A stretch of DNA of 64,000 nt from Thermoanaerobacteraceae bacterium (lineage in GTDB: Bacteria; Bacillota; JADQBR01): NCBI GenBank assembly GCA_017656305.1, contig JACDOG010000010.1:1-64000 (forward strand), in the 5' to 3' direction. The translations under genes and the position numbers were made by a program. Each line of letters begins with the position of its first letter. Position 1 is the stretch's first letter. The notes beneath the pieces were generated by a model, which saw only the letters and a program-made list of their open reading frames with translations, was not told the origin of the DNA and did no database searches. This document shows positions 8,771-16,640 of the stretch, one piece after another.

Positions 8771-9037
8771 TTTGCCACCTCGCAACCGATTGTTACCTTA
8801 AAAAATTATAGCACAAAAGAGTTTTGTGAGTATATTTTGTCAGCAATCTCATTGTATAGGTGAAATTGAGCCGTAGTCTAATTGAAATTTATTATAAAAG
8901 AATCTTACGTATAGAAATCTTCAATCTATCCTGGTGTGCAGGTAATCTGTAGTTATCTGCAATTACTTGCAGGAGATTTCTCGGTGGTCGCGAAAAAATA
9001 AAGGGTGACCAATGATGCCTGACTGGGGAGAAAAGAC

Positions 9038-9745
9038 ATGTATCAATCCAAGGAAGAACGCGTGCACCACGTGTTTGAAAGTATTTATGAAAAGTATGAC
9101 TTGATGAATTCCATCATTAGTTTCCAGCGTCATAAAGCCTGGCGCCGGGATACCATGAAGAGAATGAACGTGCAGAAAGGGGCAGTGGCGCTTGACGTAT
9201 GCTGCGGCACTGCTGACTGGACTGTTGCCCTTGCTGAGGCGGTTGGCCCCGCAGGCAAGGTCTATGGCCTGGATTTCAGCGAGAATATGCTGCGGGTGGG
9301 GCGTGAAAAGATAGTCCAGCGAGGGCTGAATCATGTGGAATTGGTTTACGGCAATGCAATGGAGCTGCCGTTTGCGGACAATACTTTCGATTACGTTACC
9401 ATTGGTTTTGGCCTGCGCAATGTTCCCGACTACATGACGGTGCTGAGGGAAATGCGGCGGGTGGCCAAACCCGGCGGCAAAGTAGTGTGCCTGGAAACCT
9501 CCCAGCCGACAATTCCTGTTTTTCGGCAGGTATATTTCTTGTACTTCCGCTTTCTTATGCCCCTGCTAGGAAAAATATTTGCTGATAGTTATGAACAGTA
9601 TTCATGGCTGCAGGAGTCTACCCGGGACTTTCCCGGAAGAGAGGAACTGGCGGAAATGTTCCGCCGCGCGGGACTGGTGGATGTAAAAGTAAAAGCCTAT
9701 ACGGGCGGTGTTGCGGCCATGCATATGGGGACAAAACCTGCTTAA
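9038..9745 (+). CDS. menG: Demethylmenaquinone methyltransferase (MenG/UbiE)
   Basis: A 235-residue SAM-dependent methyltransferase of the UbiE/COQ5 family: [23 protein letters not shown] motif [20 protein letters not shown], and the family stretch [11 protein letters not shown]. It performs the last methylation of menaquinone synthesis, supplying quinone for anaerobic respiration. The start is ATG 9038 after GGGGAGA. Single gene with its own terminator; no other men genes are nearby. Confidence 0.93.
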   Translation: MYQSKEERVHHVFESIYEKYDLMNSIISFQRHKAWRRDTMKRMNVQKGAVALDVCCGTADWTVALAEAVGPAGKVYGLDFSENMLRVGREKIVQRGLNHVELVYGNAMELPFADNTFDYVTIGFGLRNVPDYMTVLREMRRVAKPGGKVVCLETSQPTIPVFRQVYFLYFRFLMPLLGKIFADSYEQYSWLQESTRDFPGREELAEMFRRAGLVDVKVKAYTGGVAAMHMGTKPA

Positions 9746-9765
9746 AAGATGTGGCTGAAGCGTTA

Positions 9766-9816
9766 TAAAACTCCGGTGGTTTACCGAAGCAAGGTCAACT
9801 GCCGGAGTTTTCTTTT
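9766..9816 (+). terminator. Terminator of menG
   Basis: AAAACTCCGG (9766-9775) pairs with CCGGAGTTTT (9801-9810), followed by CTTTTT. Confidence 0.85.
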
Positions 9817-9943
9817 TCGGCAGCTTGTTCATAAGCATACAATGTTCGCTTGAGCATAGATTCTTAGGGGGAACTTAATAAAAAATTTATTTTGGTGAAA
9901 CTGCGGTAACAGGATAAAGAACAAGCTAATTTCCAAGCGAAAG

Positions 9944-10048
9944 ACCCTCTATGTCAAGAGGTAAAAGCTAAGCCATCGTTGGCTTTCTTAATTTACTATG
10001 GTGGCTAGAAGGGGTTTTCCTTCTGCCTATAAACTACTTTAACAGATA
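9944..10048 (+). promoter_or_regulatory. Structured 5' leader of the decahaem cytochrome gene (copy 1 of 2)
   Basis: This leader is shared almost word for word with the region before the second multihaem cytochrome gene (21295-21493). Three hairpins are visible: CCTCT/AGAGG (9946-9961), AAGCCA-TCGT-TGGCTT, and AGAAGG-GGTTTT-CCTTCT, followed by a conserved stretch (CTATAAACTACTTTAACAG) up to the ribosome site. The first stem changes CC to TT in copy 2 while keeping wobble pairing. Two unlinked genes of one functional class sharing this suggest a cis-acting RNA element. I could not fit it to a known riboswitch; a c-di-GMP (GEMM) relative cannot be excluded. Confidence 0.6.
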
Positions 10049-10061
10049 AGGAGGTGAGGTG

Positions 10062-11153
10062 ATGCGGTTTAGGCTCAAAGGACGCAACAGTTTTTATCTG
10101 GTGGTTATTTTTCTAATTGTGCTGGCAGTATTCATGGCAGCGGGATGCGGTGTCCAGCCCATAAAAGACAAGTCCTCTGAAAGTACCGGGAAACTGGATA
10201 CCGCCCAGGAAACCGGCCGGGCCCTGAAATCCGGCAGTGCCACAGAAGATATCATTGCTGTTAAGGAAAATGCCGGTAAATGCGGGCAGTGTCATGCTAT
10301 GGCACCGGAGGTTGCTACCTGGCAGCTAACTTCGCACAGTAATTTTGCATGTACGACTTGTCATGATGTCTCGGCAGCCAGTTTCAGTGATACCACGCCG
10401 GCTTTACCCATCAAGATGAAAGAGGAAATCAGCAGTGATACCTGTAAGCAGTGTCACTCGCACAAGCGGGCTTATACCCTGTCTGGAGACCTGGTAGTGC
10501 CCCACAAGAAACATGACAAGGTCGGTATCTCTTGTGTGAAATGTCATAGTGGTGTTGTTCATGCCAATATTGCCGAGAGAGGTATTACCGCACAGAAAGA
10601 GTTCAGTGACCTGAGCAAGTGGGATTTGCAATTGGCGGAGAAGGTAGTCACCAAATACTATACTCAACCCAGTATGTGGACCTGTATTGATTGCCACAAG
10701 AGTATGGGCATTATCAGAGCATGTGACGCCTGTCACAGTGAGATAGACGGCCTGCTTTCCCACGAGGCTGAGGACTGGAAGGAAGTTCACGGTAAAAGCG
10801 GTCGGCAAAATATTGGCGAGTGTACTAAGTGTCACTCTATACCCGGTGAACAAAAGTTTGTTGAACCAAGTACCGGGGACAGGAGCGCAGACTTTGCCCG
10901 GGCAAATAAGTTCTGTTACAGTTGTCATACCGAGAAACCGGAAAGCCACATGGGCAACATACTGTCCGAACACCCCGCCCTGGCCAAGGACAGGGGACTG
11001 GCAAACTGTTATACCTGTCATAATAAGAACAAACCCAATCTGGAGGAAAATGTTACGGCAACTTACTGTAACCAGTGCCATTGGTTTGAAGAGGGGCAAA
11101 AAAATCAAATTGAAGATGAAAAACCGGAAACTGAAAAAACTGCTGAAACTTAA
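10062..11153 (+). CDS. Decahaem c-type cytochrome lipoprotein
   Basis: A 363-residue exported protein with a membrane segment and lipobox ending MAAGC (about residue 30) and ten CxxCH haem motifs (CGQCH, CTTCH, CKQCH, CVKCH, CIDCH, CDACH, CTKCH, CYSCH, CYTCH, CNQCH). Several extra His residues could be distal ligands. It should sit on the outer face of the membrane and carry electrons, perhaps from menaquinol to a respiratory or extracellular acceptor; the partner is unknown. The start is ATG 10062; the GTG before it is closer to AAGGAGGTG. Preceded by the structured leader shared with the hexahaem gene; own terminator. Confidence 0.88.
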   Translation: MRFRLKGRNSFYLVVIFLIVLAVFMAAGCGVQPIKDKSSESTGKLDTAQETGRALKSGSATEDIIAVKENAGKCGQCHAMAPEVATWQLTSHSNFACTTCHDVSAASFSDTTPALPIKMKEEISSDTCKQCHSHKRAYTLSGDLVVPHKKHDKVGISCVKCHSGVVHANIAERGITAQKEFSDLSKWDLQLAEKVVTKYYTQPSMWTCIDCHKSMGIIRACDACHSEIDGLLSHEAEDWKEVHGKSGRQNIGECTKCHSIPGEQKFVEPSTGDRSADFARANKFCYSCHTEKPESHMGNILSEHPALAKDRGLANCYTCHNKNKPNLEENVTATYCNQCHWFEEGQKNQIEDEKPETEKTAET

Positions 11154-11166
11154 TCCAGAGTGGAGA

Positions 11167-11193
11167 GAGGCACTGTACAGGTGCCTCTTTTTT
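11167..11193 (+). terminator. Terminator of the decahaem cytochrome gene
   Basis: GAGGCAC (11167-11173) pairs with GTGCCTC (11181-11187), followed by six T. Confidence 0.9.
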
Positions 11194-11245
11194 CCTGAAC
11201 AGAGTACGGGTTTTATGCTGGGGAGCAGCGGCTGGAGAAAAATGC

Positions 11246-11270
11246 AGGATTTAGAAATTTTATATCGAAA
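11246..11270 (+). promoter_or_regulatory. Possible sigma-H-type promoter before agrB
   Basis: AGGATTT (11246-11252), 11 bases, then ATCGAAA (11264-11270), close to the sigma-H pattern RnAGGAwWW-N11-RnnGAAT. The predicted transcript would start only a few bases before ATG 11282, which has no good ribosome site, so the message could be nearly leaderless. Confidence 0.4.
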
Positions 11271-11281
11271 TAAATCAAGGT

Positions 11282-11914
11282 ATGAAAAAGTTTGATGAGT
11301 TCCTTTGCAGGTCAGCAGAATATATGGCGCAGTTAAGCGGGCGCGATGCCGATGTACTGGTATTTGGCCTGCGCCTGCTAATTACAAGTATTACCGGTTA
11401 TTTAACTTTAATTGTTTTAGGCATAGTGCTGGGATTACTCAATTATGTATTAGCAGCAGCATTAACTGCTTCGCTGTTGAGAGTTGTGAGCGGTGGAGCT
11501 CATGCTTCATCACCCTTGCGGTGCAATCTGATTGGTGCTGGTATTTTTGTGTTGCTGGGATTGCTGGCAAAAGTATCTTCCCGGGAAACCGGTGCTTTGT
11601 TTACGGTTGTTCCCATTATAATTACCCTTGCTGGCAGTGGCATTCTTTATAGATTTGCCCCTGCCGGTACTCCGGGAAAACCAATTACGTCAACAGTGCA
11701 GCGAATGTATTTAAAATTCGCTTCGTTGGGACTGTTAATTGTTTGGGGTGTCTGCAGTGTCCTGCTCGTAACGTTTTCAGCAGGAGAAATATTGCCGGTA
11801 GTACTGGCTAGTTGCTTCGGTATGATCTGGCAGTTAATCAGCCTTACCCCTGTGGGATATAAATTGGTGGGCATGATGGACCATTTACTGAAACGAACCA
11901 TGACAGGGAGGTGA
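11282..11914 (+). CDS. agrB: AgrB-like peptide-processing membrane endopeptidase
   Basis: A 210-residue membrane protein with about five or six hydrophobic segments. The AgrB catalytic pair is visible: His74 and Cys81 in SGGAHASSPLRC, with the same seven-residue spacing as in staphylococcal AgrB. AgrB cleaves the C-terminal tail of AgrD and closes the thiolactone or lactone ring of the signal peptide. First gene of an agr-like operon with the agrD-like peptide directly downstream, a membrane protein and a GHKL kinase. The ribosome site is weak (AAGG immediately before ATG 11282). Role assigned from motif plus context. Confidence 0.88.
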   Translation: MKKFDEFLCRSAEYMAQLSGRDADVLVFGLRLLITSITGYLTLIVLGIVLGLLNYVLAAALTASLLRVVSGGAHASSPLRCNLIGAGIFVLLGLLAKVSSRETGALFTVVPIIITLAGSGILYRFAPAGTPGKPITSTVQRMYLKFASLGLLIVWGVCSVLLVTFSAGEILPVVLASCFGMIWQLISLTPVGYKLVGMMDHLLKRTMTGR

Positions 11915-12043
11915 ATGGACTTGAAACGCCTGGTGATTGTGTTGGTAGCCGGTTTCTTGACGCTCTTGGCTTATGCCAATGTAGCAGCGGCAAGCGGTCC
12001 TTTTAGCTACCAGCCTGAAGTTCCGGAAAAACTGCGCAGGTGA
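11915..12043 (+). CDS. agrD: AgrD-like autoinducing peptide precursor with Ser in place of Cys
   Basis: A 42-residue peptide that begins one base after the agrB stop (GGGAGG upstream). It has the AgrD plan: amphipathic N-terminal helix (MDLKRLVIVLVAGFLTLL), a short core, and the conserved acidic tail QPEVPEKLRR. Aligned on the QPEVP tail, the mature core would be around ASGPFS, giving a five-residue ring SGPFS closed through Ser27 as a lactone instead of the usual thiolactone through Cys; there is no Cys in the peptide. Precursor identity follows from position and tail; the exact ends of the signal are inferred. Confidence 0.8.
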   Translation: MDLKRLVIVLVAGFLTLLAYANVAAASGPFSYQPEVPEKLRR

Positions 12044-12069
12044 TTGAGGGTATGGGAGGCGGCACCATT

Positions 12070-12546
12070 ATGGAAGATATTCGTGTACTATTGTTTTTAC
12101 ACATTGTGGAATCATTGTTGCTGGCCGCAGTGGGGTTAAGATTGTTTGACCAGCGTGTGACTTATGGGAAACTGTTGTTAATTGGAGTCGTTCACGGGTT
12201 AATTGTATGGTTGGTAAGAGGTTTCTATAAGTATAACGGAATTGCCCTGGGAAGTCACACCGTTGTAGTTGCAATCTTTTTGTTTTTACTATTAAAATTG
12301 TTAGCAGAAGTGTCCTGGAGTATTGCCATGGGTGCCACACTCGTCAGTTTCTGTTTGGTCTCATTTGGCGGTATGATACCCGGGGTTATTATTAAATACT
12401 TTGACCTCAATATACAAGTAATTTTTAGCAATCCGTGGTGGCACGTTTTGGTGGGGTTAACCGAAACCAGCTTTTTAATTTTGGCCTTATTACTCAACAT
12501 TGTTTTCGGAATAAAGGTTACTGGAACTTCGGAAATACTGGAGTAA
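12070..12546 (+). CDS. Integral membrane protein of the agr-like operon, candidate detached sensor domain
   Basis: A 158-residue protein with about five membrane helices and almost no soluble part. The start is ATG 12070 with GGGAGGCGG upstream; a GTG at 12040 overlaps the agrD stop and is less likely. It lies between agrD and a GHKL kinase that has only two short membrane helices, so it resembles the multi-helix peptide-sensing half of AgrC encoded as a separate protein. That role is inference from position and topology; no catalytic motif is seen. Confidence 0.7.
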   Translation: MEDIRVLLFLHIVESLLLAAVGLRLFDQRVTYGKLLLIGVVHGLIVWLVRGFYKYNGIALGSHTVVVAIFLFLLLKLLAEVSWSIAMGATLVSFCLVSFGGMIPGVIIKYFDLNIQVIFSNPWWHVLVGLTETSFLILALLLNIVFGIKVTGTSEILE

Positions 12547-12555
12547 GACACAGAG

Positions 12556-13386
12556 ATGAGAAAGAAGAAGCTATTACTTTTGAATTTTTTTTTACTGCAG
12601 ACGTTCTTATTTTCCTTGATAATGTATAATGAATATTTCCGAAATTTTGGTGATGTATTCTACATGCATCCCGCAATCATTTTAATTTTTGTGGTTATAA
12701 TCGTTGTACTCAGTTTTTTCATTGTCCGGGAACTGGTTAAGGCAGTTGAAAAGGAAAAACAAGAAGAAATCATGCAGGTCAAATACCAGGAGGCAACCAA
12801 AACTATTGATGCCTTAAAGTCCAAGAAACACGACTTTGTCAATCACCTGCAGGTGATATCCGGGCTTATTCAAATGAATAAAAGTGACGATGCTCTGGAC
12901 TACATAAAAAAACTGTCGCAGGATTTAAAACAGGTAGATAAGATTGTAAAAATTGACCGGCCTGAGGTGGCGGCATTGTTGAGCACCAAGCTTGCCTCTG
13001 CCGAAGGAGTGCAGGTTGTTTTGGACATAAATTCCTCTCTATCCCATTTAAACATTGCTTCTGATAAGATTGTTAGTATTTTGAGCAATTTATTGGACAA
13101 TGCCATCTACCAGGCGGGACAGGAAGAGGAGCAGTGGGTGAGGGTTCGGATAGACGAAGAACGTGACTGGTATTTATTCAGGATAACCAATCCCGGGGTA
13201 ATACCATCCCAACTCAAAGAAAAAATTTTTAACCCGGGTGTTACCACCAAGGGAGAGCACGGTACGGGAATGGGGCTTTATATTGTTAACAAGCTGGTTG
13301 GCGAGTGTGGCGGTACTGTTTCCTTTACTTCCGAAGAGCGGGAAGGCACCACGTTTGTGATTAGATTGCCAAGATACAAACAATAG
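12556..13386 (+). CDS. GHKL-type sensor histidine kinase (AgrC/Spo0B-like)
   Basis: A 276-residue kinase. Two membrane helices (about residues 5-25 and 40-60), a short coiled coil, the phospho-acceptor box around His92 (SKKHDFVNHLQVI), N box NLLDNAIYQ and G boxes NPGV and GEHGTGMGLYIV. This is the family of AgrC and citrate-sensor kinases, but without their sensor domain, which may be supplied by the preceding membrane protein. No response regulator gene follows; the nearest LytTR regulator (27021-27770) has its own kinase. The frame starts nine bases after the previous stop. Confidence 0.85.
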   Translation: MRKKKLLLLNFFLLQTFLFSLIMYNEYFRNFGDVFYMHPAIILIFVVIIVVLSFFIVRELVKAVEKEKQEEIMQVKYQEATKTIDALKSKKHDFVNHLQVISGLIQMNKSDDALDYIKKLSQDLKQVDKIVKIDRPEVAALLSTKLASAEGVQVVLDINSSLSHLNIASDKIVSILSNLLDNAIYQAGQEEEQWVRVRIDEERDWYLFRITNPGVIPSQLKEKIFNPGVTTKGEHGTGMGLYIVNKLVGECGGTVSFTSEEREGTTFVIRLPRYKQ

Positions 13387-13569
13387 CTTAAAGTGTTTTT
13401 CTCACTGGTGTTTTTTTTGCTTGAAGTGGGGGTTTCTTTGTTTGATAAGGCATCGGGCTGTAATCGCTCTTTGCATAACTGTTAAATTTCGACAATAAAC
13501 AAATTTTTGCAGCAACATGAAGGAAAATCGGCTTTTAAAACAGAATTAAAGGAAAAGGAGGGATAGCAT

Positions 13570-13764
13570 ATGTTTAATATTGGCGCACCGGAACTGATTT
13601 TAATACTGGTACTGGCTGTAGTGATCTTTGGTCCCAAAAAATTACCGGAACTGGGAAAGGCGCTTGGTGGCGGTATCAAGGAATTTAAGATGGCGGCTGA
13701 AGGTATTACGGACGCTGTGGAAATTGAAGAAGAAAACAGGCCTGTAAAAAAAGAACAGGCGTAG
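13570..13764 (+). CDS. tatA: Twin-arginine translocase subunit TatA/E (first copy)
   Basis: A 64-residue protein: short extracytoplasmic N-terminus, one membrane helix (residues 8-24), the FGPKKLPELGKALG hinge, then an amphipathic helix and charged tail. TatA subunits polymerise to let folded proteins through the membrane. The start is ATG 13570 after AAGGAGGG. Followed 45 bases later by a second tatA; no tatC in the window. Confidence 0.93.
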   Translation: MFNIGAPELILILVLAVVIFGPKKLPELGKALGGGIKEFKMAAEGITDAVEIEEENRPVKKEQA

Positions 13765-13809
13765 TTAAATGGTAAATTACTTAAACTAATAGAGTTAAGG
13801 AGGCAAAAT

Positions 13810-14004
13810 ATGATTTTCGGTATCATGCCCATCGGCTTACCGGAGTTAGTAGTAATTTTGGTACTGGCACTGGTGATTTTTGGTGCGGGCAAACTTTCGG
13901 GTGTCGGTAAAGCGTTAGGTACAAGCATCCGCGAATTTAAGGCGGAGGTTAATGCGGAAGGAGACGGTGAGAAAAAGGAGCAGCAGGACCAGGTTGCCAA
14001 TTAA
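13810..14004 (+). CDS. tatA: Twin-arginine translocase subunit TatA/E (second copy)
   Basis: A 64-residue protein with the same plan (membrane helix about residues 8-26, FGAGKLSGVGKALG hinge, amphipathic helix IREFKAEV). Diverged from the first copy and lacking its PKKLPEL motif, so it may be a TatE/TatB-like partner. Ribosome site AAGGAGG. The two form a small operon that ends in front of the Moco riboswitch; Tat export would suit folded Mo enzymes. Confidence 0.9.
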   Translation: MIFGIMPIGLPELVVILVLALVIFGAGKLSGVGKALGTSIREFKAEVNAEGDGEKKEQQDQVAN

Positions 14005-14040
14005 GGCTAGTTGTTGTATGCCTTTCCTAAATTAATAAAA

Positions 14041-14153
14041 ATCTCTGAAGCCATGTCTGCCTAAGAACCGTCCGGTTTATGGAGCATGGCCTGGGCTGCG
14101 CGCCCACGGGGTATGGCGGGAAACTGTCATGCCTGCCCGTTAGGCAAGGAGAT
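14041..14153 (+). promoter_or_regulatory. Molybdenum cofactor (Moco) riboswitch aptamer, mobA operon
   Basis: An outer stem ATCTC/GAGAT (14041-14045 with 14149-14153) encloses TGCCTAA/TTAGGCA, a GGGC-TGCGC-GCCC hairpin and an ATGGC-GGGAAACT-GTCAT arm. The 3' half (GGAAAC, TGCC, GCCCGT, AAGGAG) lines up base for base with the element at 56868-56977 and with my recollection of the Moco RNA motif. A terminator follows, then mobA-moeA-mobB-modABC. Confidence 0.8.
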
Positions 14154-14177
14154 GTTATATGGTGAGTTGTGACGTTG

Positions 14178-14220
14178 AATCCTTGTCTTTGCGTGGGTGA
14201 GACAAGGATTTTTTATTTTT
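14178..14220 (+). terminator. Terminator of the first Moco riboswitch expression platform
   Basis: AATCCTTGTC (14178-14187) pairs with GACAAGGATT (14201-14210), followed by TTTTATTTTT. Placed between the aptamer and mobA, it suits transcriptional attenuation when cofactor is bound. Confidence 0.85.
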
Positions 14221-14260
14221 GTGCTTGACTGCGGTGGGTATGCCGCGAGGCAAGACGGGG

Positions 14261-14878
14261 GTGATATTTATACAGGCAACAGGTATCATTTTGGCGGGAG
14301 GTAAAAACTCCCGTATGGGAAAGAACAAGGCATTTTTGCGGGTCGGAAACCAAAGAATAATTGATAGAACTGTGGCGCAGCTGCAACAGTGCTGTAATCA
14401 GATTGTCATTGTCAGCAATGAACCTGACAAATACACCTACCTGGGTGTTGAAGTGGTGACGGATATAATTCCCGGCTTGGGTCCGTTAAGCGGTATGCAT
14501 GCTGGGTTGCAAGCTGCTGACAATGAATACAGCCTGGTAACTGCTTGTGACATGCCTTTTATGGACCCGCAGATAGGGAAAAAGCTGCTTGATGAGGCTG
14601 AGGGGTATGACGTGGTGGTGCCCCGGATTGGTGACCATCTGGAGCCGTTATTTGCGGTATATGCCAGAACCTGTGTTGAGCCTATTGAAGAGTGCCTGCG
14701 GAACTCGGTTTCCAAAATTATAGCCTTTTATCCCCGGGTAAAGGTGAAATACGTGGACGGGTCCGCCTATCAAGGTATCAAACTGAACCGGGTATTTATG
14801 AATGTTAATACACCGGAAGAGTTGGAACAAGCTCGCAGCATCATACAGCAACAAGAGAGTGGGAGGCAGAAAAAATGA
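14261..14878 (+). CDS. mobA: Molybdenum cofactor guanylyltransferase MobA
   Basis: A 205-residue nucleotidyltransferase that attaches GMP to Mo-molybdopterin to make the bis-MGD cofactor used by formate dehydrogenase. The GTP-binding signature TGIILAGGKNSRMGKNKAFL is at the N-terminus and the CDMPFMDP metal motif in the middle. GTG 14261 is chosen because six residues before the signature is the family norm; ATG 14240 is an alternative with a poorly spaced ribosome site. The stop overlaps the moeA start (ATGA). First gene after the Moco riboswitch. Confidence 0.9.
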   Translation: MIFIQATGIILAGGKNSRMGKNKAFLRVGNQRIIDRTVAQLQQCCNQIVIVSNEPDKYTYLGVEVVTDIIPGLGPLSGMHAGLQAADNEYSLVTACDMPFMDPQIGKKLLDEAEGYDVVVPRIGDHLEPLFAVYARTCVEPIEECLRNSVSKIIAFYPRVKVKYVDGSAYQGIKLNRVFMNVNTPEELEQARSIIQQQESGRQKK

Positions 14879-16095
14879 GGGAAATGTTGCCGCTTGCTGA
14901 TGCGCAGCAACTGATACTGTCTCGACTGTCGACTGTGGGGACGGAAGAAGTTGAATTGCTGGATGCTCAGGGGAGGGTTTTGGCCGAGGAAATTGTAGCC
15001 AGGGATTCTCTGCCGCCGTTTTGCAGGTCTGCCATGGACGGCTACGCGGTTCGTGCAGCTGATACGGAAAGCAAGCAGCAGGTAACCTTAACGGTTGTAG
15101 AAGAGCTGCCTGCAGGGAAGGTGGCAGCGCGAACGGTGGAACCGGGCACTTGTATCATGCTGATGACGGGAGCCCCATTGCCGGAAGGTGCGGATAGCGT
15201 TGTAAAGCGGGAAGATGTGAAAAGGAACGGAGACGAAGTGGTTGTTCCCGGCAATATAGCTCCGGGTACCAATGTGGACCAGGCAGGTAGTGACATGCGG
15301 CAAGGAGATTTGCTGCTGCACCCGGGCACGGTCTTGGGTCCTGGTGAAGTGGCGATACTGGCATCCCAGGGTTACGGTACGGTGAAAGTTTACCGGCGTC
15401 CTAAAGTAGCCGTGCTGACCACGGGGGATGAGCTGCTGGACATTAGCGAACCGTTGGTGCCGGGTAAAATTAGGAACAGCAACCGCTATATGCTTGCAGC
15501 TGCCGTGAAAGAGCTCGGTGGGGAACCGCTGATTTATCCTTCAATGCCCGACGAGTTGGAGGCAACCAGGGAAATGTTGCTCAGAGCGGGAAAGGAAGCT
15601 GACCTGGTATTGAGTACCGGCGGGGTTTCCATGGGGGATTATGACCTGGTAAGAGAAGCGTTATTAAAAATTGCTGATGAAGCCCTGTTTTGGAAGTTGC
15701 AGATTAAACCCGGCATGCCGGTTGTGTCAGTGATTGGCAATGGAACGTTATATCTTGGTTTATCCGGTAAACCCAACGGGGCATTATTAAATTTCAACCT
15801 GTTAGCCAGACCGGCAATTGCCAAACTCAGCGGCAAAAATACTTATTTTTCGTCCCGGATAAAAGCAGTGCTGGAAAATGACTTTCCCAAGGCGTCAAAG
15901 GGACGGAACCGTTACCTTTACGCCTGTGCCTGCTTTGACGGTGTCTGGAAAGTACGCCGTATTACGGGAGGGCACTTAAGCTCATTGAAAGGATTTAATG
16001 CCTTTATTGAAATTCCGGCAGGCAGTGGACCGCTGCAGGCCGGCGAGGAAGTTGATGTCATCCTGTTGGACAATTTGGAAAAGGAGAGTGAATAA
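14875..16095 (+). CDS. moeA: Molybdopterin molybdenumtransferase MoeA (first of three MoeA-type proteins)
   Basis: A 406-residue full-length MoeA: N-terminal domain with FCRSAMDGYAVRA, central MoCF-binding domain with STGGVSMGDYD and SGKPNGALL, and C-terminal beta domain (from about 330). Inserts molybdate into adenylylated molybdopterin. ATGA overlap with mobA; mobB starts directly after its stop. The usual GxPGNPVS-type motif reads LSGKPNGA, a mild deviation. Two more MoeA-type genes are at 57234 and 58484. Confidence 0.9.
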   Translation: MREMLPLADAQQLILSRLSTVGTEEVELLDAQGRVLAEEIVARDSLPPFCRSAMDGYAVRAADTESKQQVTLTVVEELPAGKVAARTVEPGTCIMLMTGAPLPEGADSVVKREDVKRNGDEVVVPGNIAPGTNVDQAGSDMRQGDLLLHPGTVLGPGEVAILASQGYGTVKVYRRPKVAVLTTGDELLDISEPLVPGKIRNSNRYMLAAAVKELGGEPLIYPSMPDELEATREMLLRAGKEADLVLSTGGVSMGDYDLVREALLKIADEALFWKLQIKPGMPVVSVIGNGTLYLGLSGKPNGALLNFNLLARPAIAKLSGKNTYFSSRIKAVLENDFPKASKGRNRYLYACACFDGVWKVRRITGGHLSSLKGFNAFIEIPAGSGPLQAGEEVDVILLDNLEKESE

Positions 16096-16599
16096 ATGAT
16101 ACCGGTAATCAGTGTTGTCGGAAAATCAGGGTCAGGTAAAACAACGCTGCTGGAAAAGTTGATTCCCGAGATAAAGAAGAGAGGTTATAAAGTTGCGACT
16201 ATTAAACATGATGCGCACCGGTTTGAAATGGACAAACCCGGTAAGGATACCTACCGCCATTTTCACGCGGGTGCCGATGCCATCATGATTTCTTCCAGGG
16301 AGAAAATGGCCATGATAGCAAGAACGTATGGTGAAGAAATGGCGCTGGATGACCTGGTAAAAAAACTGCCGCCCGTGGACATTGTCTTAACGGAGGGGTA
16401 CAAGTCCGGTGACAAACCCAAGATAGAAGTGCACCGCAAGGAACTCAACAGGGGGCTGTTATGTACTGCCGACGAATTGATCTGTGTTGCTACCGATGAA
16501 CCGCTGGATATCGATGCGCCGTGTATCGACATCAATGATGCGGTTAGTATTGTTGATCTCATTGAAGAAAAGTTTTTGAAAAAGGGAGAAGCCAGTTAA
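16096..16599 (+). CDS. mobB: MobB, molybdopterin-guanine dinucleotide biosynthesis GTP-binding protein
   Basis: A 167-residue P-loop protein: Walker A GKSGSGKTTLL at residues 7-17, VATIKHDAHRFEMDKPGKDT and DIVLTEGYKSGDKPKIEV. MobB binds GTP and assists MobA in a way not fully understood. The ATG abuts the moeA stop, with AAGGAG in the end of moeA, so translation is coupled. Confidence 0.92.
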   Translation: MIPVISVVGKSGSGKTTLLEKLIPEIKKRGYKVATIKHDAHRFEMDKPGKDTYRHFHAGADAIMISSREKMAMIARTYGEEMALDDLVKKLPPVDIVLTEGYKSGDKPKIEVHRKELNRGLLCTADELICVATDEPLDIDAPCIDINDAVSIVDLIEEKFLKKGEAS

Positions 16600-16640
16600 T
16601 AGTATAAAGCAGTTTATTTGGGGTATTTGGGGTGAAACCG

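Noticed and set aside
9944-10048. GEMM (c-di-GMP-I) riboswitch
   Set aside because: Tempting because GEMM elements control cytochromes in Geobacter, and GGGGTT-CC ends look alike, but the GCAAACC and GACGCAAAGCC core blocks could not be found.
10404-11108. 234-codon minus-strand frame over the decahaem cytochrome gene
   Set aside because: Antisense shadow; the plus strand carries ten CxxCH motifs.
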